Shown here: positions 53,851 through 62,258 of the stretch, one piece after another | Layout: each line of letters opens with the position of its first letter | How positions within the stretch are numbered: the first letter of the stretch is position 1 | Assembly: GCA_031292455.1 (NCBI GenBank) | Contig: JARLHC010000151.1 | Span: forward strand, 1-64,000 | DNA: 64,000 bases | Direction: 5' to 3' | Origin: Ignavibacteriaceae bacterium | GTDB lineage: Bacteria; Bacteroidota; Ignavibacteria; Ignavibacteriales; Ignavibacteriaceae | Translations under genes and position numbers: made by a program | Notes under the pieces: model-generated | Seen by the model: the letters and a program-made list of their open reading frames with translations, nothing else | What the model was told of the DNA's origin: nothing | Database searches by the model: none

Positions 53851-55161
53851 TTATTTCGTTTTATACGTCTTCATGAGCCATTCGGCAACCGCCTGAGCTT
53901 CATTTGGTCTTAGTCCTGGATTAGGCATCGGGGGATAATCAGGATTCTTTTTAGAAGGATTCCTTATGAATGCAACCAGTTGATCTAGTTTCCCTTCATA
54001 TTTGGGAAGGGTTTGTTTGTATGGAGGCCCTACTATTTTATGGTCGAATGAATGGCAGGAGGAACATATATTCTTAAAGATTTGTTCACCATTTGCAGCG
54101 GCCATTACTTTGTTTTCACCTGTTATCTCTTTAAGGTATTCGGTATACTTTGATGCAAGTATAACTGAATTTAGCTTTGTGGCATTTCCCATAGCAAGCT
54201 GGTCTTTTACAATAACCCCGAACATTGAGAAGATAAGTACATAGAAAACGGGACCGCTCATCTTCACATCTGAATTTCTGATCATTGAATAAAGGAAATG
54301 ATAGGCAGCAAATATTAATAATATTGCAAGTGTAGAATAAGTGAAAACTGCTCCGCTCAATGCATTTGACGGAAGCGCTATTATATCAAAGGTAAGAAAG
54401 AACGGCTGAATCAAAGCACCAGTAAATGTAATGCGTAATGCCGTTTTTTTAACAAAGGTCCGGTAATTCTCATCATCTGTTTTTTTGCCTCCATCCCAAT
54501 AGAAAAATACAAATAATATCGCTCCGCCTGTAACGGCAAAAGCCGCAGAAAGGAACTGGAGGAACCTCGCAATAACTTCAATCGAAAATAGAGGATATAA
54601 AGAATTGGATACAGCTGCAACATATAGAAATAATGCTATAAACAAAAATATCAAACCATATCTGCCGGTGCGTGTACCAAGAGCTCTGCTCCCATCCCTG
54701 TAATTCTTTATCAGCTCACTGTTGTTATCATCTTCAGGCACAATGCTCTTAATTGTCTCGAATAGCCCACTGAAGATCACAGAATACCTATAAGTATATA
54801 TCAGTATAACTCCGATAGCAGTAAATATAAATGCAAACACCAAATAGTTTATGGATGGGGAATCAGTTGAATGGAATAGCTGTGCAAATACAAGTATTGA
54901 TGTCAATAAGGGAATAATCCCCAATATTATCCCCATGCTTTTATTTATCGTCAATGTCTCAATTACATCACGTGCAAAGCGAAGGAATAGAGGATTCGTT
55001 TCTCTGAGCCCTTTTTTCCGGTAATAAACAGATAAAACAGTACCTCCGAACAAAACACTTATAAAAGGAATAAAAAGAAACATTATAAGCATTAAAATAT
55101 AATGCAGAAGCTCTATATGTTCAGATGATTGAGGAAGTACCAGATTATCAAGAAAATTCAT
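53851..55161 (-). CDS. Multi-span membrane protein with C-terminal monoheme cytochrome c domain
   Basis: 436 residues. About eight to ten hydrophobic spans lie between residues 20 and 325 (for example 23-46, 75-96, 104-124, 170-190, 203-222, 243-262, 270-292, 305-322), then a short cytochrome c domain with C366-S-S-C369-H370 and an axial Met in the PPMPNPGL loop. I do not recognise the membrane part as a known cytochrome b, NrfD or oxidase subunit. It is the last gene of the oxidase operon, 13 bp after ctaB, so electron transfer to or from the oxidase, or assembly, is likely. Confidence 0.8.
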   Translation of the reverse strand: MNFLDNLVLPQSSEHIELLHYILMLIMFLFIPFISVLFGGTVLSVYYRKKGLRETNPLFLRFARDVIETLTINKSMGIILGIIPLLTSILVFAQLFHSTDSPSINYLVFAFIFTAIGVILIYTYRYSVIFSGLFETIKSIVPEDDNNSELIKNYRDGSRALGTRTGRYGLIFLFIALFLYVAAVSNSLYPLFSIEVIARFLQFLSAAFAVTGGAILFVFFYWDGGKKTDDENYRTFVKKTALRITFTGALIQPFFLTFDIIALPSNALSGAVFTYSTLAILLIFAAYHFLYSMIRNSDVKMSGPVFYVLIFSMFGVIVKDQLAMGNATKLNSVILASKYTEYLKEITGENKVMAAANGEQIFKNICSSCHSFDHKIVGPPYKQTLPKYEGKLDQLVAFIRNPSKKNPDYPPMPNPGLRPNEAQAVAEWLMKTYKTK

Positions 55162-55173
55162 TTAGTCGTTCCC

Positions 55174-56046
55174 TTACAAATAAATTTTAATCATTTTATC
55201 GATTGAGAGCAAAAAGACAATTATTAATGCGAATATATTTATCTCTCTGAAGGCAAATCTGAAGGATAGTTTGTCGGGTCCCGGCTTTAATAATTTTACT
55301 GCTTTAATTGTAAGCCAGATACCTGCAGACAAAAGCGCAAAGCTTATAACTGGATTTCTCACAATCCCGAAAAGCGGCAGCATTAAAGAAGTAACTACGG
55401 TAGCTGCTATCCACATAAAGATAATTCTTGAGAACTGGTCCCTGCTGAATAATTTCGAAAAGGTTGGGAATCCCGCTTTCTCATAATCCTTTCCAAGTAC
55501 AGACAGGAGAAGCCAGAAATGAGGAATCTGCCAGATGAAGAAGAAAAAGGAAATAATAATTATTTGAGGATCCATTAAACTCCCCCCTGCACTCACCCAG
55601 CCCACTGCCGGAGGGATAGCTCCTACCATTGATCCGGGTATTATCGCCAGAGGATTGATTTTCTTTAAAGGAGTATAGAGACCGTTATACCAGAATAAAT
55701 TTAACAAGCTCAATGCACCTGCTAAAATTCCCCCGCTGAGCGTTAGCAATATGAACCCTGCCGTTACCAATGTAATTGCGATCAGCAGTGCATTTAATGG
55801 AGATATCCTGCCTGAAGGAATGGGACGGTTCCTGGTTCTGTCCATTAGTGCGTCAGTTCTTCTTTCCTGGTAGTGGTTTATTGCAGCCGAGCCGCATGCT
55901 ATAAAAAGAATTCCCAGCGCAGGTAGAATGACCCCGTAGTTTATTTCACCGGCTGCACAGATGTAGCCAAGTATAGTAGTTACAGTAACAAAGATTGTAA
56001 TCTTTATTTTGGTCAGCTCTGACAATATTTGTATATATTTTTTCAA
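55174..56046 (-). CDS. ctaB: Protoheme IX farnesyltransferase (heme O synthase)
   Basis: 290 residues, about nine membrane spans. It attaches farnesyl to heme b to give heme O, the precursor of heme A. The UbiA-type motif NHYQERRTDALMDRTRNRPIPSGRISP (about residues 57-83; DALMDRTRNRP is the metal-binding core) is intact, and GAIPPAVGWVSAGG forms the second. It follows oxidase subunit II by 18 bp. No ctaA is seen in the window. Confidence 0.94.
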   Translation of the reverse strand: MKKYIQILSELTKIKITIFVTVTTILGYICAAGEINYGVILPALGILFIACGSAAINHYQERRTDALMDRTRNRPIPSGRISPLNALLIAITLVTAGFILLTLSGGILAGALSLLNLFWYNGLYTPLKKINPLAIIPGSMVGAIPPAVGWVSAGGSLMDPQIIIISFFFFIWQIPHFWLLLSVLGKDYEKAGFPTFSKLFSRDQFSRIIFMWIAATVVTSLMLPLFGIVRNPVISFALLSAGIWLTIKAVKLLKPGPDKLSFRFAFREINIFALIIVFLLSIDKMIKIYL

Positions 56047-56063
56047 TATCTTATAAACATAAC

Positions 56064-56708
56064 TTATTTTGTTGTGTCTTTTGAAGCTGCACTGTTCATT
56101 TCATTTAACTTTCTGTTTAGCAGAGCATTAAAATCATTAACCGGAATTACTACAACCTTTGTTATCATATATGAATGTTTCATTCCGCAATACTCTGCGC
56201 AAAACAGATTATAAACCCCCTCCTTCTCTGTACGGAACCATGCTGTGTTGGTCCTGCCGGGTATAGCATCTTTCTTTACCCTGAATGCCGGGACAAAGAA
56301 TGAATGGTTAACATCTTTTGACCTTATGTTTACCTTTATATCCTTATCAAGCGGTAAAAAGAGAGAATCCATTTCCACTCCATTAGGGTATTTAAATGTC
56401 CAGTGCCACATTTGTCCGGTAACATCTATATTATAAGCATCAGCCGGCGGAGTAGATTCCAGTTTATAATCAGTCCATCCGAACCAGAACATAATAAGTG
56501 CCAGAATAGTTGGAATAACAGTCCATGTGATTTCAAGAGGGATGTTCCCATGTATATTGGTAGCTTTAGGATTTCTTTTCCTGCTGTATCTTATGACAAA
56601 ATAAATCATGCATCCAGTAATAAGTACAAGGAAAAAGACGGAAACTCCCACAATGAAATAGAAAGTCTGATCGACAGTATGTACTAAATTTGAAGCCTGT
56701 GCAATCAT
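56064..56708 (-). CDS. coxB: Cytochrome c oxidase subunit II
   Basis: 214 residues. Two membrane spans (about 17-38 and 60-78), then the cupredoxin domain with the Cu-A ligands H135, C170, E172, C174, H178 and M181 (VNHSFF and FCAEYCGMKHSYM) and the electron-entry MWHWTF. It has no C-terminal cytochrome c domain, unlike caa3-type subunit II, so a separate cytochrome must deliver electrons; two candidates are encoded nearby. It lies between subunit IV (5-bp gap) and ctaB. Confidence 0.95.
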   Translation of the reverse strand: MIAQASNLVHTVDQTFYFIVGVSVFFLVLITGCMIYFVIRYSRKRNPKATNIHGNIPLEITWTVIPTILALIMFWFGWTDYKLESTPPADAYNIDVTGQMWHWTFKYPNGVEMDSLFLPLDKDIKVNIRSKDVNHSFFVPAFRVKKDAIPGRTNTAWFRTEKEGVYNLFCAEYCGMKHSYMITKVVVIPVNDFNALLNRKLNEMNSAASKDTTK

Positions 56709-56712
56709 ATTA

Positions 56713-57015
56713 TTACCTTAGACTTAAAAAAGAATAATCAGCAAATAACAATGTGAATGATATTATAACAAACAAAAGTGCTACCGCTACAAATACACGG
56801 AACGCTTTCATTTCAAGCCTCAGGTGCATAAAAATAGTTAATACCAGGTACGATTTTACCGATGCAATGATCAGCGCGGCTGCTATAGTAAAAGCTCCGA
56901 AGTTAATCCCTGCAACCGCAACTGTAACTCCTGTCAGTGCCAGCAGTGATATCCAAACCCATATATATATCGTATAGCTGTGTGCGTGTTCTATATTTGA
57001 ATGATGTTTATCCAT
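56713..57015 (-). CDS. coxD: Cytochrome c oxidase subunit IV (bacterial type)
   Basis: 100 residues with three membrane spans (about residues 14-32, 38-58 and 73-94). The pattern YTIYIWVWISLLALTGVTVAVA, then VKSYLVLTIFMHLRLE, matches bacterial subunit IV (CtaF/CyoD type). It stabilises the oxidase; it carries no redox centre. Sits between subunits III and II. The Lys-His-His start (MDKHHSN) is a short cytoplasmic end. Confidence 0.88.
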   Translation of the reverse strand: MDKHHSNIEHAHSYTIYIWVWISLLALTGVTVAVAGINFGAFTIAAALIIASVKSYLVLTIFMHLRLEMKAFRVFVAVALLFVIISFTLLFADYSFLSLR

Positions 57016-57024
57016 TTAGCTTCC

Positions 57025-57645
57025 TCAGGTAATAAGATAAAATAAGGGGAATAAAAAGATCCAGATTATATCAACAAGGTGCCAGTACAATCCTGCTGCT
57101 TCAAGTTTTACATAATTATCATGTGTTATAACATTTCTGACTGTAAAGCGGGTCATAACACTTATAAGTACCATGCCGATAATAACATGTAATGCATGTA
57201 GCCCTGTCATTACATAATATAATGCGAAAAATAATCTCCGGCCTGATTCCATGGCAAGGTATTCATCGGACCCAGGATAGATTCCATGATGTATCTTGGT
57301 CATCCACTCAAAATATTTATTAACTAAAAATGCAACTGCAAGCAGGATAGTGCAAAGCTGGAAAAAGACAGATAATTTTTTATTATTCCTCTGCAGTGCA
57401 GTTATTGAAAGCGCCATCGTCAAACTGCTTGTTAAAAGAATAGCAGTATTAAAAGTTCCTACAAGTACATTTAATTCTTTTGCTGCCACATGAAAGTCTG
57501 CCTGATGCATAAACCTGTATACAGAATAAAGGAAGAAAAGACCTCCGAATAACAGAAGTTCGGTAAACAGAAAAAGCCACATTCCCATTCTGCTTCCAAT
57601 ATCGTCCCGGTGCACATGCACAACTGCTTGTTCCTGAGTGCTCAA
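57025..57645 (-). CDS. coxC: Cytochrome c oxidase subunit III
   Basis: 206 residues, five membrane spans, the short form. Recognised by GMWLFLFTELLLFGGLFFLYSVYR, LTSSLTMALSIT, YYVMTGLHALHVIIGM and WHLVDIIWIFLFPLFYL. It shields the oxygen pathway of subunit I. Start overlaps the end of subunit I by 4 bp, and subunit IV follows 9 bp on. Confidence 0.95.
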   Translation of the reverse strand: MSTQEQAVVHVHRDDIGSRMGMWLFLFTELLLFGGLFFLYSVYRFMHQADFHVAAKELNVLVGTFNTAILLTSSLTMALSITALQRNNKKLSVFFQLCTILLAVAFLVNKYFEWMTKIHHGIYPGSDEYLAMESGRRLFFALYYVMTGLHALHVIIGMVLISVMTRFTVRNVITHDNYVKLEAAGLYWHLVDIIWIFLFPLFYLIT

Positions 57646-59306
57646 TGAATTATCTCCTCCGGTAGTTCTTCGGTTTCATTTTGTTTGTATTCATAGGGAG
57701 GGGTGCTGATCATAGGTATCTTATCAAAATTATCATGCGTGGGCGGAGTTTCGATTGTCCACTCCAAAGTCTCCCCTCCCCAGATATTTCTTTCGGTAAC
57801 AACTTTCCCTTTACGCAATCCCTGTATAAGATTAGTGAACATGATTATCATCCCGGTTATGAGAATCCATGATCCGACTGTGGAAATCTGGTGGTAGATA
57901 GTATATTCAGGAAGATAATCATAATATCTCCTCGGCATCCCCAGCCAGCCCATTACAAACATTGGAAAATAAAGAGTATTGAATCCGACAAAAATAATCC
58001 AGAAAGCTACCTTTGCTCTTTTTAAATTATACATCCTTCCGAACATTTTAGGAAGCCAGTAATGAAGAGCTGCAAATATCCCCATTCCGGTTCCGCCAAA
58101 CATTACATAATGGAAATGTCCGACAATAAAAGATGTATCTGTAAGATGGATATCTACAGATAATGCTCCCTGAATAAGTCCGGTAAAACCTCCAATTGAA
58201 AAGAGGAATATAAATGCAAGCGCAAACAGCATCGGCGGATCAAGAGAAATAGAACCTTTATATAGAGTGGCCGTCCAGTTGAAAACTTTAATCGCACTTG
58301 GAATAGCTACCATAAATGTAAGGAATGAAAAGATGAACTGGCCCGTATCACTCATCCCGACCGCGAACATATGATGCGCCCAGACAAGCGAGCCGAATAA
58401 GGCGATTCCAATACTGGAAAATGCAATAAACTTATACCCGAATATAGTTCGTCTTGCAAAAACAGGTATTATTTCCGAGATAACTCCCATAGCCGGAACT
58501 ATCATAATATAAACTGCCGGATGGGAGTATATCCAGAATAGGTGCTGAAAAAGAATAGGATCGCCTCCAAGTGCGGGGTCAAACAACCCTACACCGAACA
58601 CTCTTTCGACTATAATAAGTAAAAGTGTAATACCTATAATAGGTGTGGCAAGAACCTGTATCCATGCTGTAGCATATAATGACCAGGCAAACAATGGCAT
58701 TTTGAACCATCCCATACCGGGGGCTCTTAACCTGTGAATTGTTGTTATGAAATTCAGTCCTGTTAGTATTGAAGAGAACCCGAGTAAAAATGCAGCCGAT
58801 CCGGTTATGATAACATTTGTCGTTGTTCTTACACTGTATGGAATATAGAAAGTCCAGCCTGTATCCGCAGGTCCTCCCGGCATCAGGATAGAAGCAATTA
58901 TAAGAACTCCTCCGGTTACATATAACCACCAGGAAAGTAAATTAAGCCGTGGAAAAGCAACATCCTTTGCCCCCAGCATAATCGGCAGAAAGAAATTTCC
59001 GAATACTGCAGGCAACCCCGGAATAACAAATAAGAAAATCATTATTACCCCGTGGAGCGTAAAGAATTCATTATATACCTGGGGTTCAACAATAGTTTTA
59101 CCTGGAGTAAGGAGTTCAAGTCTTATTAAGAATCCGAATGTAACTCCTAATGCAAAAAAGCAGAGCAAGGCCATTAAATAAAGAATACCGATTCTTTTAT
59201 GGTCGGTTGATAATATCCATGACCTGATGCCTTTATATTTCCCCTTATATTTCAGGAAACTAACATGATCGTTAGCTGCAGTAGCAGCATCATTATCCAT
59301 AAACAA
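57642..59306 (-). CDS. coxA: Cytochrome c oxidase subunit I, A2-type heme-copper oxidase
   Basis: 554 residues, 12 membrane spans. Ligands: H85 (FFTLHGVIMIF) and H399 for low-spin heme, H397 for the high-spin heme (VGHFHYVMFGG), Cu-B H262 with H311-H312 (VWAHHMFAVG), and the cross-linked Tyr266. The helix VI motif is Y260-S-H-P-A-V-Y266, that is YSHPxV, which marks the A2 subfamily that lacks the D-channel Glu. It pumps protons while reducing oxygen. It follows the SCO gene by 11 bp and overlaps subunit III by 4 bp. Confidence 0.96.
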   Translation of the reverse strand: MFMDNDAATAANDHVSFLKYKGKYKGIRSWILSTDHKRIGILYLMALLCFFALGVTFGFLIRLELLTPGKTIVEPQVYNEFFTLHGVIMIFLFVIPGLPAVFGNFFLPIMLGAKDVAFPRLNLLSWWLYVTGGVLIIASILMPGGPADTGWTFYIPYSVRTTTNVIITGSAAFLLGFSSILTGLNFITTIHRLRAPGMGWFKMPLFAWSLYATAWIQVLATPIIGITLLLIIVERVFGVGLFDPALGGDPILFQHLFWIYSHPAVYIMIVPAMGVISEIIPVFARRTIFGYKFIAFSSIGIALFGSLVWAHHMFAVGMSDTGQFIFSFLTFMVAIPSAIKVFNWTATLYKGSISLDPPMLFALAFIFLFSIGGFTGLIQGALSVDIHLTDTSFIVGHFHYVMFGGTGMGIFAALHYWLPKMFGRMYNLKRAKVAFWIIFVGFNTLYFPMFVMGWLGMPRRYYDYLPEYTIYHQISTVGSWILITGMIIMFTNLIQGLRKGKVVTERNIWGGETLEWTIETPPTHDNFDKIPMISTPPYEYKQNETEELPEEIIH

Positions 59307-59317
59307 CTACCTCTTGA

Positions 59318-60106
59318 CTATATTTTCTTTTTGGGTTTGACAACTAAATAAACTACAAATAACGTAACAAAGATTAATATACCTGCTCCGAATACTCTTG
59401 TAATATTAAATACATAAGTTCTCCCTTTGGGGTCATAACTAAAACAATATTGCACCAGTTTAGCCATTGTCTTTGTCTGCTCTCCGCGGGAAGTTTCTAA
59501 CATTGCCATCTTAAAATCAAAAGGAAGTATATTGAAACCTCCTTTTGACGAAACATCTGGATATATATACCTGCAGATCTTCCCTTCTTTGGTTACAAAA
59601 ACAAATCCTCCCGAATGTATAAAATTGGCTCCTTCCCTTTTGAAATAAAATCCGGCGGCATTTGAGAGCCTTCTTATATTTGTACTGTCACCTGTAAGGA
59701 AGTCCCATGAATCAAGTGGAAATTCTTTCTGAGAAAAGCCAAGAATAGTTTTTTTCTTATCGGCAGCATCAGAAGGCTTTTCCCTTTCATCCATGCTGAT
59801 TGTGACTATATTATAATCCTCTCCGGGTAGAAGATCGACTTTGCCTGTAACTGTGGCCAATTCGGTAAGTATGGGGCTGCATATTCCGGGACATTTATAA
59901 TACACAAATGCAATTAATGTCGGTCTTTTTACCAGATCCTTTAATACGACCTTATTACCTTCTTCATTATAGAATACTACATCAAGAGGAATATAAGTCC
60001 CCAGTTTCTCTACTATTCCTACTTCTTCGGAAGCTTTTTCAGCGAAAGATACATTGGCTGAAAAGATTATTAGAATTATTGAGAATATCTTTATAAGATT
60101 TTTCAT
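59318..60106 (-). CDS. SCO1/SenC family copper chaperone
   Basis: 262 residues. A signal peptide (residues 1-22, ending FA) is followed by a thioredoxin-fold domain with the copper ligands C72-P-G-I-C76 (YYKCPGIC) and H164 (ANFIHSGGFVF), and a C-terminal membrane anchor (GAGILIFVTLFVVYLVV). It loads copper into the Cu-A site of subunit II. The C-terminal anchor instead of an N-terminal one is common in this lineage. It lies directly between the cytochrome c gene and subunit I. Confidence 0.93.
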   Translation of the reverse strand: MKNLIKIFSIILIIFSANVSFAEKASEEVGIVEKLGTYIPLDVVFYNEEGNKVVLKDLVKRPTLIAFVYYKCPGICSPILTELATVTGKVDLLPGEDYNIVTISMDEREKPSDAADKKKTILGFSQKEFPLDSWDFLTGDSTNIRRLSNAAGFYFKREGANFIHSGGFVFVTKEGKICRYIYPDVSSKGGFNILPFDFKMAMLETSRGEQTKTMAKLVQYCFSYDPKGRTYVFNITRVFGAGILIFVTLFVVYLVVKPKKKI

Positions 60107-60121
60107 TTTACTTCTTATCTT

Positions 60122-61051
60122 TTAGAGTACATTTTTTAAGTAAACATAAATCAGGTCCCAATCATTATCAGTTAGATTGAACACCTGCCTGTTAAAACCA
60201 TTCTGGTTTACATTATCTACAATTGTGTTTATAAAAAGCTGTTCATTTTCTTTCCAGTCTAAAGATCTTTCTAAAGAAACCAATGCCTGAAATTTATTTT
60301 GAGTAATTTTATCAAATATTGCAACTGCAGGATTAGAATAATTCCCAGATAAAGTACTCATAATCCCGGTAATAACCTGTACAGTGGAATCATTCTCACT
60401 AATAACAAATTTAGCCGCTGCAGCAACAGGTATCTGGGTTGGAATCTCTTTTCCTTTTGACAAATTATACAATTGATCAAGCACAGTAAGATCATCGGGA
60501 GAATCCTGCGATGGATTAGGTACAAATGTAGTTCTTATATAATGGGCAAGCCCGAATTTTTCTTCCGGCGTCAGATATTCATAGGAAGCCATCCCTGATC
60601 CCGGAATACCGTCCTGTAATGTTTTATAAATCTGAGACAATTTGGATCCGTTTTTCCATCCTTCCTTTGAAGTAAAATTCCTTGGCTTGGGATTTAAAGA
60701 AGCAGCCGTTGGTCCGTCTCCTTTTCCTTCAGTACCATGGCATGAACTGCAGACGGTTGTAAATATATTTTTTCCTTTTGCAATCAGATCCGGTGCCGGC
60801 TCTCTGATTTTCGTTATATCGATAGGAGGAATTGTTTTTGACTGCATGACAGGTAAATCAGACTGTGCAGTGGTGTCGGGAAGAGGAGGATCAACATTCT
60901 GCCGGGATATATAATTCAGATTAATGACATATAAAAAACCAAGAATTGTAACCAGGATAAACATATAAGGATAAACCAAACCAAAAACCTTCCCCGGCTC
61001 TGATATTAACTTGTCTATTTTATTTTTAATAATGTTATTCAATTTGAGCAT
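60122..61051 (-). CDS. Membrane-anchored monoheme cytochrome c in the ACIII-oxidase operon
   Basis: 309 residues. One N-terminal membrane anchor (about 28-46), a linker rich in Pro (50-85), a class I cytochrome c domain with C101-S-S-C104-H105 and an axial Met in GIPGSGMASY, then a C-terminal helical domain of about 100 residues that I do not recognise. Its place between the ACIII genes and the SCO/oxidase genes, together with a subunit II lacking its own heme, suggests it shuttles electrons from ACIII to the oxidase. That role is inferred. Confidence 0.88.
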   Translation of the reverse strand: MLKLNNIIKNKIDKLISEPGKVFGLVYPYMFILVTILGFLYVINLNYISRQNVDPPLPDTTAQSDLPVMQSKTIPPIDITKIREPAPDLIAKGKNIFTTVCSSCHGTEGKGDGPTAASLNPKPRNFTSKEGWKNGSKLSQIYKTLQDGIPGSGMASYEYLTPEEKFGLAHYIRTTFVPNPSQDSPDDLTVLDQLYNLSKGKEIPTQIPVAAAAKFVISENDSTVQVITGIMSTLSGNYSNPAVAIFDKITQNKFQALVSLERSLDWKENEQLFINTIVDNVNQNGFNRQVFNLTDNDWDLIYVYLKNVL

Positions 61052-61067
61052 TATATTAATTATTTAA

Positions 61068-62258
61068 TCAAAGACGGAAGTCCAGGCCTTTTTGCAACTT
61101 CGGATCTCTTAAGGGAATCAGGTTATGCAATTTTACTCCCCTGTTAAATACTACAATTATTAAACCTGCTGCCCCGATCGGGAAAACGATATCCAGCCAG
61201 CTAAAAGTATATACTCTTCCTTCTCCATAAAAACTGGGCATTATAAGCCAGTATAGGTCTATATAATGTGCAACCAAAATCCATATGGCAATAAATTTTA
61301 ATCTTGCAGGATTGGTCTTTGAAGGAAAAGATAACAACGCTCCGAATGGAACTATAAAATGAGTTACAATTACTGCAAGGGAAAGAAATGACCAGCCGCC
61401 AGTCCATCTGTGCATAAACCAGAATGTTTCCTCCGGTAGATCGGCATACCAGATAAGCATGTATTGGCAAAAAGCGATATAGGCCCAGAAAACTGTAAAA
61501 GCAAAAAGCAAAGTTCCAAGGCTGTAATAATGATCAGAATTAACTTTCGGATGAAGATAGCCGTTCTCTTTCAATTTTATCGCAATAAATGTAACTGCTG
61601 CCAATGAGCTCCAGACAGCCCCTGAGAAGAAATAAACGCCGAATATTGTAGAGAACCAGCGGGGTTCAAGACTCATAAGCCAGTCTACTGCAGTTAATGT
61701 TATTGTAAATGCAAATACCGGCATAAAGATTCCGGAAAAAACAATGCTATTTTTGGTTAATGCCTGATCTCCCGTGACATCCTGCTTTCTTGAATTCATT
61801 ATAAATTTCAGATAAAAGGCAGTCCATATAAGAAGTATTACAAATACCCTTGTTATAAAGAATACAGAATTTAAGAAGGGCGCTTTTCCTTGCAGAATTG
61901 GATCGTTCGAAACCAGTTCAATGTGTGTCCAGCTGAACAAATTCTTCATATTCAGCAACAGAGGGATAACAAGTATAATAAGAAGCGGGAGCAATGATGA
62001 TAAGAATTCGGCTATTCTTCTAAAGGGAACGCTCCAGTCGGCTCCTGCCAGATATTCAATCGCAACCAGGAATAATGAACCGATACCTATGCTGACCAGG
62101 AACATAAATGCCGGTAAATAGCTCATCGCAGCTCTCTGAGGATCTGTAATAAAACCCAAAGTTCCAAATACTATTCCGGCAGCAAGAAACACTAAACCTA
62201 TGGTTCCAACTTTTGCAGGGAGTTCTTTTTTAATATATCCGGAATCGTTATTGAGCAT
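61068..62258 (-). CDS. actF: Alternative complex III subunit ActF (quinol:cytochrome c oxidoreductase)
   Basis: 396 residues with ten membrane spans. The NrfD-like/ActF fold is recognised from AGIVFGTLGFITDPQRAAMSYLPAFMFLVSIGIGSL, GADWSVPFRRIAEF, LSLEPRWFSTIFGVYFFSGAVWSSLAA and HPKVNSDHYYSLGTLLFAF. ActF is a membrane subunit of the menaquinol:cytochrome c oxidoreductase; it carries no heme. It overlaps the actDE gene by 11 bp. The C-terminal PLRDPKLQKGLDFRL is a typical cytoplasmic tail. Confidence 0.93.
   Translation of the reverse strand: MLNNDSGYIKKELPAKVGTIGLVFLAAGIVFGTLGFITDPQRAAMSYLPAFMFLVSIGIGSLFLVAIEYLAGADWSVPFRRIAEFLSSLLPLLIILVIPLLLNMKNLFSWTHIELVSNDPILQGKAPFLNSVFFITRVFVILLIWTAFYLKFIMNSRKQDVTGDQALTKNSIVFSGIFMPVFAFTITLTAVDWLMSLEPRWFSTIFGVYFFSGAVWSSLAAVTFIAIKLKENGYLHPKVNSDHYYSLGTLLFAFTVFWAYIAFCQYMLIWYADLPEETFWFMHRWTGGWSFLSLAVIVTHFIVPFGALLSFPSKTNPARLKFIAIWILVAHYIDLYWLIMPSFYGEGRVYTFSWLDIVFPIGAAGLIIVVFNRGVKLHNLIPLRDPKLQKGLDFRL

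Noticed and set aside
53681-53896. Plus-strand 71-codon open frame after the sod terminator
   Set aside because: Overlaps the end of the cytochrome gene on the other strand, no ribosome site, no resemblance to known proteins.
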